This document shows positions 17,929 through 25,695 of a stretch of DNA of 64,000 bases, piece after piece; the stretch's first letter is position 1; every line of letters begins with the position of its first letter. Both the position numbers and the translations under genes were made by a program. The stretch is taken from assembly GCF_000312425.1 (NCBI RefSeq), contig NZ_HE997181.1:3791395-3855394 (forward strand), read 5' to 3'. The notes beneath the pieces were generated by a model. That model was not told the origin of the DNA. It did not search any database and was given only the letters and a program-made list of their open reading frames with translations. Source of the DNA: Reyranella massiliensis 521. Its GTDB lineage: Bacteria; Pseudomonadota; Alphaproteobacteria; Reyranellales; Reyranellaceae.

Positions 17929-18921
17929 ATGATAGCCGCCGTCGCCGTTTCGGTCATGCTTTCCGCCTGTGCCCCCACCGTCGTTCCGGCGGGCGGCTCG
18001 GTGCAGGCGCCGCGGCTGACCGAAGACCGTTATGTCGCGGCCGACGGCACCGCGCTACCGCTGTCGACATGGCCTGCGGCAAACGGCGCGCCCACCGCGG
18101 TGATCCTGGGTTTGCACGGCTTCGGCGATTATCGGAATGCCTGGGAAGAGCCCGCGACGGTATGGGCCAAGGACGGCATCACGACCTATGCCTACGACCA
18201 GCGCGGCTTCGGCGGCAGCCCGACACGCGGCCGCTGGCCCGGCACCGACACGCTGGTCGACGACGCCAAGGCCGTGGCGGCGCTGCTGCGGGCGAAATAT
18301 CCCGGCGTGCCGCTCTACCTCGCAGGTGAAAGCATGGGCGGCGCCGTCGTCCTGGTGGCCGCCGACCGTGGCGTGGAGGCCGACGGGCTGATCCTGTCGG
18401 CAACCGCCCTTCGTTCGCGCGAGACCTTCGGACCGATGGCGAGTGCCGGGCTCTGGTTCTTCGGCCATACGATCCCCTGGATGCCGTCGGGCCCCACCTC
18501 GATCGACTACAAGCCGACCGACAATCCGAAGACTCTCGACAAGCTACGCAACGACCCGATGATCCTGCGCCAGACCCGGCTCGACATGGCCTACGGGCTG
18601 ATCAACCTGATGGACGATGCGACGGCCGCCGCAAGCCACGTGCAGCGTCCCTACTTGATGATGCACGGGCTGGGCGATCGCATCGTGCCGCAGGAGCCGG
18701 TCCGGGCTGCCATCGAAGTCATGCCGCCGCGCGCCGACTCCAAGCTCGCCTTCTACAAGGACGGCTATCACCTGTTGATGCGCGACAAGGCCGGGCCAAC
18801 TGTGGCCGCCGACGTCGCGGCCTGGATCGCCGATCACGAGGCGGCCCTGCCCTCGGGCGCCGAGGCGACCTCGTCGCAGCCCAAGATGGCGACGGCCTGG
18901 GGCTCCCGTCGAAGCCGCTGA
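17929..18921 (+). CDS. Lipoprotein alpha/beta hydrolase, monoacylglycerol lipase-like
   Basis: The protein has 330 residues from the chosen ATG. It starts with a lipoprotein signal (MIAAVAVSVMLSAC, lipobox LSAC), so it is anchored to a membrane from the periplasmic side. The hydrolase domain shows LGLHGFGDYRNAW (oxyanion region), nucleophile GESMGG, acid in GLGDRIVP and histidine in KDGYHLLM. This matches the lysophospholipase/monoacylglycerol lipase group. The gene is almost back-to-back with the zinc-finger gene, so their promoters must overlap the coding ends. Confidence 0.87.
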   Translation: MIAAVAVSVMLSACAPTVVPAGGSVQAPRLTEDRYVAADGTALPLSTWPAANGAPTAVILGLHGFGDYRNAWEEPATVWAKDGITTYAYDQRGFGGSPTRGRWPGTDTLVDDAKAVAALLRAKYPGVPLYLAGESMGGAVVLVAADRGVEADGLILSATALRSRETFGPMASAGLWFFGHTIPWMPSGPTSIDYKPTDNPKTLDKLRNDPMILRQTRLDMAYGLINLMDDATAAASHVQRPYLMMHGLGDRIVPQEPVRAAIEVMPPRADSKLAFYKDGYHLLMRDKAGPTVAADVAAWIADHEAALPSGAEATSSQPKMATAWGSRRSR

Positions 18922-18938
18922 TTGGGAGTCGACCGCCG

Positions 18939-19262
18939 TTACTTGCCGCAGCGAACGACCGCCGACGCCGCACCGCGTACAGTGCCGAGATCGCCGCGCG
19001 TCGGCATGTTCTCCATCTTGAGCACGGTGTAGTCGCCGTTGGTGCGATTGCACATCGCGACCGCGCGGGTCTGGCAGGCCCCCGGCTCGCCGCAACTGAT
19101 GGCGATCGCTTCCTTGCCGTCTGCCCAGGTGATTATCGAGGCGTTGGTCCCGCTCCTCGGATCTTCGCCGGGCGTGCTCTTGGCCACGGCACAGGCCGTC
19201 GCCAACGCCGCGAGGCCAACAGCCAGCGCCAACCGAACCGTCGATCGAGAAACCATCTTCAT
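18939..19262 (-). CDS. Small putative lipoprotein of unknown function
   Basis: The 107-residue protein carries a signal ending in LATACAVAK, consistent with a lipobox. The mature part has four more cysteines (ISCGEPGACQTRAVAMCNR and a C-terminal RCGK), suggesting two disulfides in the periplasm. I do not recognise the family. It is convergent with the lipoprotein hydrolase gene 17 bases away. Confidence 0.65.
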   Translation of the reverse strand: MKMVSRSTVRLALAVGLAALATACAVAKSTPGEDPRSGTNASIITWADGKEAIAISCGEPGACQTRAVAMCNRTNGDYTVLKMENMPTRGDLGTVRGAASAVVRCGK

Positions 19263-19354
19263 CCCCCCGTACGTCCAGTGGTCGGACGATCGAATGACAG
19301 TACATCGTCGCCATCTGCAGGTTCAAGGCGATGCAGGTTATGGCTTATAGTTCA

Positions 19355-19642
19355 ATGATGACGCGATGCCATCGAACCAGCCTTCTATCGATCCTTGCCG
19401 CCCTTGCCAGCCTGCCGGTTGCAGTGCAGGCGCAACAGACCAACGAACAGCTCGCCGCACGCTGTGCCGAACTGGGCGCCCTCTTCGACAGGTTCAACAC
19501 GCGACGCGGCGAAGGCTCCGGCGGGCCGGACATGCAGCGCCTCGGCGCCGGCATCGACTGCCAGAGAGGCCGCTACCAACAAGGCATCAAGACGCTGGAG
19601 GATCTCCTCCAACGCAACAGGATCTCCTATCCGCCGGCCTGA
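19355..19642 (+). CDS. Small exported protein of unknown function
   Basis: The chosen start gives about 95 residues with a Sec signal ending near VAVQAQQ. The mature part is helical and contains two cysteines (ARCAELGALFD and GAGIDCQRGRY) that could pair in the periplasm. Several in-frame ATGs lie within the first ten codons, so the exact start is open. It is convergent with the RidA gene. No family was recognised. Confidence 0.55.
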   Translation: MMTRCHRTSLLSILAALASLPVAVQAQQTNEQLAARCAELGALFDRFNTRRGEGSGGPDMQRLGAGIDCQRGRYQQGIKTLEDLLQRNRISYPPA

Positions 19643-19648
19643 TCGACG

Positions 19649-20029
19649 TCAGCGATCGACGACGGCCGTCGCTTCGATCTCGACCAGCAAGCCCGGCACC
19701 GCGAGCGCGCTGACCGCGACGAGGGTCGAGACGACGACCGAACCCTTGAGGGCCTTGCCCAGCGCCTTGGTGACAGCCGTCATGTCGCGAATGTCGGTGA
19801 CGTAGATCGTCGTGCGCGTGAGGTCCGACAGGCGCGCGCCGGCGGATTTCAGACCGGCCTCGATCTTGCGCATGGTGATGGCGGTCTGCTGCGCGGCATC
19901 CTTGCCCTGGACGCGCCCTTTCGAGTCGAGCGAGGTCGTCCCGGACACGAAGACGAAAGGACCGCTGCGGATCGTACGGACATAGAAGCCCGCGACCTCG
20001 GTGCCGTCCGGAAAGAGTTTCTTGGCCAT
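19649..20029 (-). CDS. RidA (YjgF/YER057c/UK114) family protein
   Basis: The 126-residue protein has the RidA-fold features: GPFVFVSGTTSLD, the Q-T-x-x-x-M-x-K-I helix (QTAITMRKIEAGLKSAG), LTRTTIYVTDI, and the end GLLVEIEATAVV. The canonical substrate-binding arginine region (normally R in xSRxxV) is altered, as it ends in LAVPGLLVEIEA. RidA proteins hydrolyse reactive enamine/imine intermediates, but variants lacking the arginine do other things. The gene is divergent from an SDR gene. Confidence 0.85.
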   Translation of the reverse strand: MAKKLFPDGTEVAGFYVRTIRSGPFVFVSGTTSLDSKGRVQGKDAAQQTAITMRKIEAGLKSAGARLSDLTRTTIYVTDIRDMTAVTKALGKALKGSVVVSTLVAVSALAVPGLLVEIEATAVVDR

Positions 20030-20101
20030 GATCGTTCCCCGCTGTCGATACGCTATGGTGAAAGTGTAAGCTGACGTTCGCGCCACACAAAGGAGGAGCC
20101 C

Positions 20102-20845
20102 CTGTCTCTTGATCGCTATCGCACCGCCATCGTCACGGGCGCAAGTCGCGGCATCGGCGCGGCAACGGTGAGAGAGCTTCGGGTCGGCGGCCTCGAAGTC
20201 TACGCCGTGGCCCGTTCGGCCGACGATCTCGTGGCGCTGGCCAACGAGACGGGGTGCCGGCCAGTGGCGCTCGACATCACACATCGCGACGCGGTGATGA
20301 GTGCGTTGGGTTCGCTCGATGCCGACGTGCTGATCAACAACGCCTCGGCCTTGGCCCGCTCGACGGCGTCGTGGGAGACCGCTCCCGACGACATCGATGC
20401 GTTGCTGGACGTGAACCTGCACGGCACGCTGAATTGTCTGGCCGCGGTGGTACCCGGCATGAAGGCGCGCGGGCTTGGCCATATCGTCAATCTCGGCTCG
20501 ACATCCGGGACCTGGCCTCTTCCCGGCATGCCGGTCTACGCGATGACCAAGGCCGCCATTCACAATCTCAGCCACACGCTCCGTCTCGATCTGCATGGCT
20601 CCGGCGTTCGAGTGAGCGAAATCTCTCCGGGCCGGGTCGAGACCGGCGCGCATCTCATTCTGTCGCAGAACCAGGAGGAAAGCCGTCGCATGTTCTACGA
20701 CGGTTTTGAAACCCTTCTGCCTGCCGACATCGCCGAGGCGATCATGTTCGTCCTGGGCGCGCCGCAACGCATGGACGTGAGCTACATGGAGATCGTGCCG
20801 ACCGATCAGTCCTACGGCGGCTCACAGTTCCACAAGCGCGGCTGA
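20102..20845 (+). CDS. Short-chain dehydrogenase/reductase, probable CTG start
   Basis: The 247-residue SDR has TGASRGIG at residues ~12-19, the NNASAL strand motif, a catalytic serine in LGSTSGTW and the YxxxK pair in VYAMTKAA. The first in-frame ATG (20168) would remove the cofactor-binding glycine motif. A CTG at 20102 lies four to five bases after a strong AAGGAGGAG and restores the complete Rossmann start, so I take CTG as the start. The substrate is unknown. It is divergent from RidA. Confidence 0.85.
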   Translation: MSLDRYRTAIVTGASRGIGAATVRELRVGGLEVYAVARSADDLVALANETGCRPVALDITHRDAVMSALGSLDADVLINNASALARSTASWETAPDDIDALLDVNLHGTLNCLAAVVPGMKARGLGHIVNLGSTSGTWPLPGMPVYAMTKAAIHNLSHTLRLDLHGSGVRVSEISPGRVETGAHLILSQNQEESRRMFYDGFETLLPADIAEAIMFVLGAPQRMDVSYMEIVPTDQSYGGSQFHKRG

Positions 20846-20851
20846 GCGAGA

Positions 20852-21859
20852 TCAGGAGTCTGCGGTGAAGCCGATCTTCTTCACGATCGGCCCCCAGCGG
20901 TCGTAGCTCTCCTTCAGGAGCGTGGCCAATTCCTGCGGCGTCGAGGATTTGGCTTCCAGCCCCATCACGGCGAGCCCGTCGACGACATCCTTTCGCGCCA
21001 GCGCGGTACGCAGGGCGGCGTTGGCGCGCTGGACGGCCGGCGCTCCTGTGCCGCCTGGCGCGAAGAAGCCAAACCATTCGGAGAAGACCAGGTCCTTGTA
21101 GCCCTGCTCCGCAAAGGTCGGCACGTTCGGCGCGAAGCGGTTGCGCGCGTCGCCCGATACGCCGAGGAAGCGGATCTTGCCCGCATTGGCCTGCTGAGTG
21201 AACTCGCCGACCGGCCCTGACACAGCCTGGATCTGGCCGCTGACCAGGTCCTGGACGGCGGGCTGCGTGCCGCGATAGGCGACATGCTTCAGCTCGACAC
21301 CGCCCGCCTGACCCAGCAGCACGCCGATGAAATGCGGCACCGAACCGGCCGCAGGCGAGCCGTAGTTCGCCTTGTCGGGGTTCGCCTTGCACCAGGCCAA
21401 GAACTCCGGGATGGTCTTCACGCTTTCCGGCACGGCCGGTCCGACGCAGAAGCCGAAGTCGAAAGTGCAGGCGAGCGACACCGGCGTCACATCCGTGAAG
21501 GCGTTGTAGGCCAGGCTCTTGTAGATGTGCGGGTAGATCATCAGCATCGAGGCCGGCGTCTGCAGGATCACGCTGCCGTCGGTCGCTGCGCCCTTCATCG
21601 ACTGCACGGCGATCTGCCCGCCGGCACCGGGTTTGTTCTCGACCAGCGCAAGCTTGGTGTAGCTGGTGCCACGCAGCCCTTCGGCGACGCGCCGGCACAG
21701 CGTGTCGGACGTGCCGCCGGGCGGGAACCCGGTGACGATGCGTACGGTCTCCAGCGGCGCGGCACCCTGTGCGCCGGCGCGCGTGGCAAGCCCCAAGGTC
21801 GCGAGTGCGGCGGCCGCGCCCGAAGCGCGGACAAAATCCCTACGATTGTAGCTCGACAC
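20852..21859 (-). CDS. Bug/TctC family periplasmic solute-binding protein, second copy
   Basis: This protein has 335 residues from a GTG preceded by GGGAGA. It carries a twin-arginine signal (NRRDFVRASGAAAALATLG). The Bug signature follows: VRIVTGFPPGGTSD, VENKPGAGGQIA and GSPAAGSVPHF. As with the TctC gene at 3753, no TctA/TctB membrane partners are present. It is convergent with the SDR gene and is the last recognisable core gene before the tRNA junction. Confidence 0.9.
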   Translation of the reverse strand: MSSYNRRDFVRASGAAAALATLGLATRAGAQGAAPLETVRIVTGFPPGGTSDTLCRRVAEGLRGTSYTKLALVENKPGAGGQIAVQSMKGAATDGSVILQTPASMLMIYPHIYKSLAYNAFTDVTPVSLACTFDFGFCVGPAVPESVKTIPEFLAWCKANPDKANYGSPAAGSVPHFIGVLLGQAGGVELKHVAYRGTQPAVQDLVSGQIQAVSGPVGEFTQQANAGKIRFLGVSGDARNRFAPNVPTFAEQGYKDLVFSEWFGFFAPGGTGAPAVQRANAALRTALARKDVVDGLAVMGLEAKSSTPQELATLLKESYDRWGPIVKKIGFTADS

Positions 21860-21999
21860 GGTGCGTCTCCCGGAAATGTTGTTCGTTATGGCCGGACTGT
21901 CGCTCAATCGCCGGCCCTCGCCAAGGCGGCGATTGCGGCCAAACGCCAAAAGGGCCGCGTTGCGTGGCCGGGACCCCTCCGCTATGTTCCGGCCGCATT

Positions 22000-22044
<45 letters not shown>

Positions 22045-22290
22045 CGTAAGTCAAGCGGGTTTGTTGGGGGCGTGGAAAAAATCGAGGAAAACCAAGCGAT
22101 TGGGAAAACTCGAAGGAAGCAGCAAAATCGCTTCTGAGGTCGCGGAAGCACCACGGAAGCAAACCAAAAGGAGGTTTTAGAGAACGAACGGCGACGATCG
22201 GTAGGGTTCAGACCCACACCGCTTGAGCCGATTCGATTGTTGGATTCGGGATTGACCCTGTTCGATCTCGGACACTATCTGAATATCGAT

Positions 22291-22367
22291 GCGCCCGTAG
22301 CTCAGCTGGATAGAGCGCCACCCTCCGAAGGTGGAGGCCACACGTTCGAATCGTGTCGGGCGCGCCA
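22291..22367 (+). tRNA. tRNA-Arg(CCG), complete, CCA encoded
   Basis: All parts of a tRNA are visible: acceptor GCGCCCG pairing with CGGGCGC, D stem GCTC/GAGC, anticodon stem CCACC/GGTGG with loop CTCCGAA, T stem ACACG/CGTGT with TTCGAAT, discriminator G and encoded CCA. The anticodon CCG reads the arginine codon CGG. It differs from the truncated copy at 22000 in the acceptor and anticodon stems, so it is a separate gene, possibly brought by the island to replace the damaged one. Confidence 0.95.
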
Positions 22368-22704
22368 CCCCTCTCATAGGTTGGCTTCGGGTCGAGCGAC
22401 TGCTCCCCGTTTGAGCTTCCCAGACTTCTGTCATACGTGTTGGTTCGTGCCGGCAGAGCCGGAGTGAACCCGCGTCGGGTTTCCGTAACTCTCAACCTGA
22501 TTACGACCCTGGGCGAGATTGGCGATGAGCCCCGAGGTGCTCACTAAGGTTTGCGGCGCAGCGCCAACTGACCCGACGATGGCTTCGCTGCCGGACGTCG
22601 GTCCTTCTGTGTAGTGAACGGATTGTTCCCTAACGCTTGGACCGCCTGCTAACCGAAGTGTCCCCGATATTCTGGGCTGCTGCGACACGCCAAGTTGGAA
22701 AGTG
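22368..22704. other. Intergenic stretch without recognised gene
   Basis: About 340 bases lie between the intact tRNA-Arg and the operator of the RHH-methyltransferase operon. Short open frames exist on both strands, but none has a ribosome-binding site plus family-like sequence. It may hold the operon promoter and remnants of the integration site. Nothing more can be supported. Confidence 0.5.
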
Positions 22705-22743
22705 ATGGCGCCGTGTGTATCCACCGGGTACACATGGTGCCAT
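22705..22743. promoter_or_regulatory. Long inverted repeat over the RHH gene start, probable autoregulatory operator
   Basis: The arms ATGGCGCCGTGTGTA (22705-22719) and TACACATGGTGCCAT (22729-22743) are inverted repeats, 13 of 15 positions matching, separated by nine bases. The right arm runs into the ATG of the ribbon-helix-helix gene. RHH repressors such as Arc/MetJ relatives usually bind inverted or direct repeats over their own start, so this is the likely control site of the whole five-gene operon. Confidence 0.6.
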
Positions 22744-22918
22744 GAAGGACTCGGGGCTTCGTATCCGCATCGAACGCGAGCTGAGGGAGAAATTCCTTGC
22801 AGTCTGCCGCGACCAGGACCGGCCCGCCGCGCAAGTCATTCGCGAATTTATGAAGAGCTATATCAGCGCCCACGCTAGTGATGCGGGTGCAACGAGGGGC
22901 GGGTTGGAAAGGAAATGA
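22742..22918 (+). CDS. Small ribbon-helix-helix DNA-binding protein
   Basis: The 58-residue protein has a single strand (SGLRIRIERELREKFL) followed by two helices (AVCRDQDRPAAQVIREFMKSYI), the Arc/MetJ layout in which two chains pair their strands to read the DNA groove. Its stop overlaps the ATG of the methyltransferase gene (ATGA), so it is the leader gene of that operon. An inverted repeat spans its start codon. Its likely job is to repress the operon and to balance expression of methylase and effectors. RHH antitoxin-like function is the alternative. Confidence 0.75.
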   Translation: MKDSGLRIRIERELREKFLAVCRDQDRPAAQVIREFMKSYISAHASDAGATRGGLERK

Positions 22919-25695
22919 ACGCGGTCGAAATCGAGGAAGCTGTCAGCGCTTTGGCCGAACGTCCATTCGACCCAGCGGAGTTTCCCTTCGCGTTCTTGGA
23001 GGCCTTCGCCAACAAGCAAACCACCATCAAGCGCCTACGAAGCGGGGTGTCGAACAAGTCCGACATGGGTGGTGTCCTTCAAACCAACAACATCCATATT
23101 GTCGCCTGCGCTGCGGGAGAGGTCACGAAAACCCTTTCTGCGCTCAAGGCAAGTCCAGCCACATCGCGGGCCAAGGCGCAGTTCGTGCTCGCGACCGATG
23201 GCGACATGTTCGAGGCGGAGGACCTTGAGAGCGGCGAGACCGTCGCGTCCGCCTATCGGGACTTTCCTGATCATTTCGGCTTCTTCCTGCCGCTAGCAGG
23301 AATTTCGACCGTTAAGCAAATCCGAGATAACTCGTTCGACATCAGGGCGACTAGCCGCCTCAATCGCCTTTATGTTGAGCTTCTAAAGGACAACTCCGAC
23401 TGGGGCACAGCAGAGCGCCGCCCCGACATGAATCATTTCATGGCGCGCCTGATCTTCTGCTTCTTCGCCGAAGACACCGACATCTTCAGCAAGACACGGC
23501 TGTTCACCGATACAATCGATCAAATGAGCGCGAAGGACTCGTCGAACACCCATGAGGTGATCGGCACGCTCTTCCGCGCGATGAACACCAAGGGTGAAGA
23601 TCGGAGTTCGGCGTCCCTTCCTCGCTGGGCAGAGCCCTTTCCCTATGTGAACGGCGGGCTATTCTCCGGAAACATGGACGTACCGCGCTTCAGCCGTATC
23701 GCGCGTTCGTATTTGATCCATATTGGAAAGCTCGACTGGAGGCAGATCAATCCCGACATTTTCGGCTCGATGATTCAAGCCGTCGCGGACGACGAAGAAC
23801 GCAGCGCGCTGGGGATGCACTACACCAGCGTGCCGAACATCCTGAAGGTACTCAACCCGCTATTTCTCGATGATCTGCGCCAGCGCCTAGAAGAAGCAGG
23901 CGACAACCCACGCACGCTGCTCAACCTGCGCAAACGCATGTCGAAAATCAGAGTGTTCGATCCAGCCTGCGGCAGCGGAAACTTCCTTGTCATTGCCTAC
24001 AAGGAGATGCGCGACATCGAAGCTACGATCAACAAGCGGCGCGGCGAAGCCGATCGACCTTCCGATATTCCTGTGACGAACTTTCGCGGTATCGAGTTGC
24101 GCGACTTTCCTGCGGAAATCGCGAGACTTGCGCTCATAATCGCCGAATATCAGTGCGACGTGCTCTATCGAGGGCAGAAACTCGCTCTTGCGGACCTATT
24201 GCCGCTTGACGCTCAGAACTGGATTTTCAGAGGCAACGCCCTGCGACTGGATTGGCTGAGCATTTGCCCACCAACCGGTACAGGCGTGAAACTGGTCGGC
24301 GATGACCTTTTCAGCATGCCGCTCGATCAGGCCCAAATCGACTTCGAGAATGAGGGCGGCGAAACCTACATCTGTGGAAACCCGCCTTACCTCGGGAGCA
24401 AGTGGCAGAACGACGATCAGAAGGACGATCTGAGAGCAATTTTTGACAGCCGCACGCCCGCATGGAAATCCCTCGACTATGTCGCCGGATGGTTCATGAA
24501 AGCGGCAGATTACGGTCTGAGATCGAACGCCTCTGCTGCATTCGTCTCCACTAATTCTGTTTGCCAAGGACAACAGGTCCCGATCCTGTGGCCTCTGATT
24601 TTTCAGACTGGACACCAGATTTCCTTCGCTCATACCTCGTTCAAATGGTCCAATCTGGCAAGCCACAACGCAGGCGTGATTGTGGCCATCGTCGCAATTT
24701 CACGGAATGCGCCAGCCTCTAAACGGCTATTCTCTATCGCCGATGACGGCGCGGTGATTGAGCGGCAGGTGAGCAACATCAACGCCTACCTTGCAGCAGG
24801 CTCCAACACTTCGGTTGAGGCGGCGCGGAGCCCGATCGGAGGTCTATCTCCGATGCTCTTCGGGAACATGCCGCGAGATGGCGGCCACTTCATATTGTCG
24901 CCAGATGAGCGGAAGCAGATCCTCGACCAATATCCCGAGCTGGCTCGGTTTGTTAGGCCCTACCTGGGCTCCGAGCAGATGATTCAGGGAAAACCCCGCT
25001 GGTGCGTGTGGATCGAGGCCAAAGACTCAGAATTTGCGGCAGAGCACCCTTATTTGCGGGCGCTGTTAGCACGCGTGCGCGATTTCCGCGCCGCCAGCGC
25101 AGCCGCATCGACGCGAGATTTCGCTTCCAAGTCCTATCGTTTTGTCCAGATTGCGGGCACAGCCAAGCGCTACACACTGGCCGTGGCGAAGGTGTCTTCC
25201 GAAAGACGCCCCTACCTGCCGGTGCATCTTTTCGATCGGGAGACGATCGTAAGCGATCTGTTGTTCGCTCTCTACGATGCGCCGTTGTGGAATATGTCGA
25301 TCGTGGCGTCGCGGCTTCATCTAGTCTGGGTCGCTACCGTTTGCGGAAAGCTGAAAACGGACTTTCGATACTCAAATACGATTGGATGGAACACCTTTCC
25401 GGTTCCAATCCTCACCGACAAGAACAAGGCTGACCTAACACGATGCGCGGAAGATATTCTCCTCGCCCGTGAGGCCCATTTTCCTGCAACGATTGCCGAT
25501 CTCTATGACCCCGAGCACATGCCGTCCGACCTGCGGGAGGCGCATGAGCACAACGATGAGGTTCTGGAGCGCATCTATATCGGGCGGAGATTTCGCAACG
25601 ATACAGAGAGGCTGGAGAAGCTATTCGATCTTTACACCAAAATGACCACCGCGCAGGGCGAAACCAAAAAACGCAGGGCGGGGGCAAACGCATGA
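22915..25695 (+). CDS. MmeI-like large DNA methyltransferase without visible nuclease motif
   Basis: The 926-residue protein has the layout of type IIG MmeI-like enzymes: an N-terminal region, a helical connector, a gamma-class N6-adenine methyltransferase domain and a C-terminal target-recognition domain. Motif I is FDPACGSGNFL (near residue 346) and the catalytic motif IV is GNPPYLGSKW (near residue 487). The N-terminal region, where MmeI carries its PD-(D/E)XK nuclease, shows no D...ExK arrangement. Modification therefore seems uncoupled from cutting in this chain. The following genes supply a helicase and two nuclease-like proteins, all with overlapping starts, which suggests a multi-subunit defence system. 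Confidence 0.88.
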   Translation: MNAVEIEEAVSALAERPFDPAEFPFAFLEAFANKQTTIKRLRSGVSNKSDMGGVLQTNNIHIVACAAGEVTKTLSALKASPATSRAKAQFVLATDGDMFEAEDLESGETVASAYRDFPDHFGFFLPLAGISTVKQIRDNSFDIRATSRLNRLYVELLKDNSDWGTAERRPDMNHFMARLIFCFFAEDTDIFSKTRLFTDTIDQMSAKDSSNTHEVIGTLFRAMNTKGEDRSSASLPRWAEPFPYVNGGLFSGNMDVPRFSRIARSYLIHIGKLDWRQINPDIFGSMIQAVADDEERSALGMHYTSVPNILKVLNPLFLDDLRQRLEEAGDNPRTLLNLRKRMSKIRVFDPACGSGNFLVIAYKEMRDIEATINKRRGEADRPSDIPVTNFRGIELRDFPAEIARLALIIAEYQCDVLYRGQKLALADLLPLDAQNWIFRGNALRLDWLSICPPTGTGVKLVGDDLFSMPLDQAQIDFENEGGETYICGNPPYLGSKWQNDDQKDDLRAIFDSRTPAWKSLDYVAGWFMKAADYGLRSNASAAFVSTNSVCQGQQVPILWPLIFQTGHQISFAHTSFKWSNLASHNAGVIVAIVAISRNAPASKRLFSIADDGAVIERQVSNINAYLAAGSNTSVEAARSPIGGLSPMLFGNMPRDGGHFILSPDERKQILDQYPELARFVRPYLGSEQMIQGKPRWCVWIEAKDSEFAAEHPYLRALLARVRDFRAASAAASTRDFASKSYRFVQIAGTAKRYTLAVAKVSSERRPYLPVHLFDRETIVSDLLFALYDAPLWNMSIVASRLHLVWVATVCGKLKTDFRYSNTIGWNTFPVPILTDKNKADLTRCAEDILLAREAHFPATIADLYDPEHMPSDLREAHEHNDEVLERIYIGRRFRNDTERLEKLFDLYTKMTTAQGETKKRRAGANA

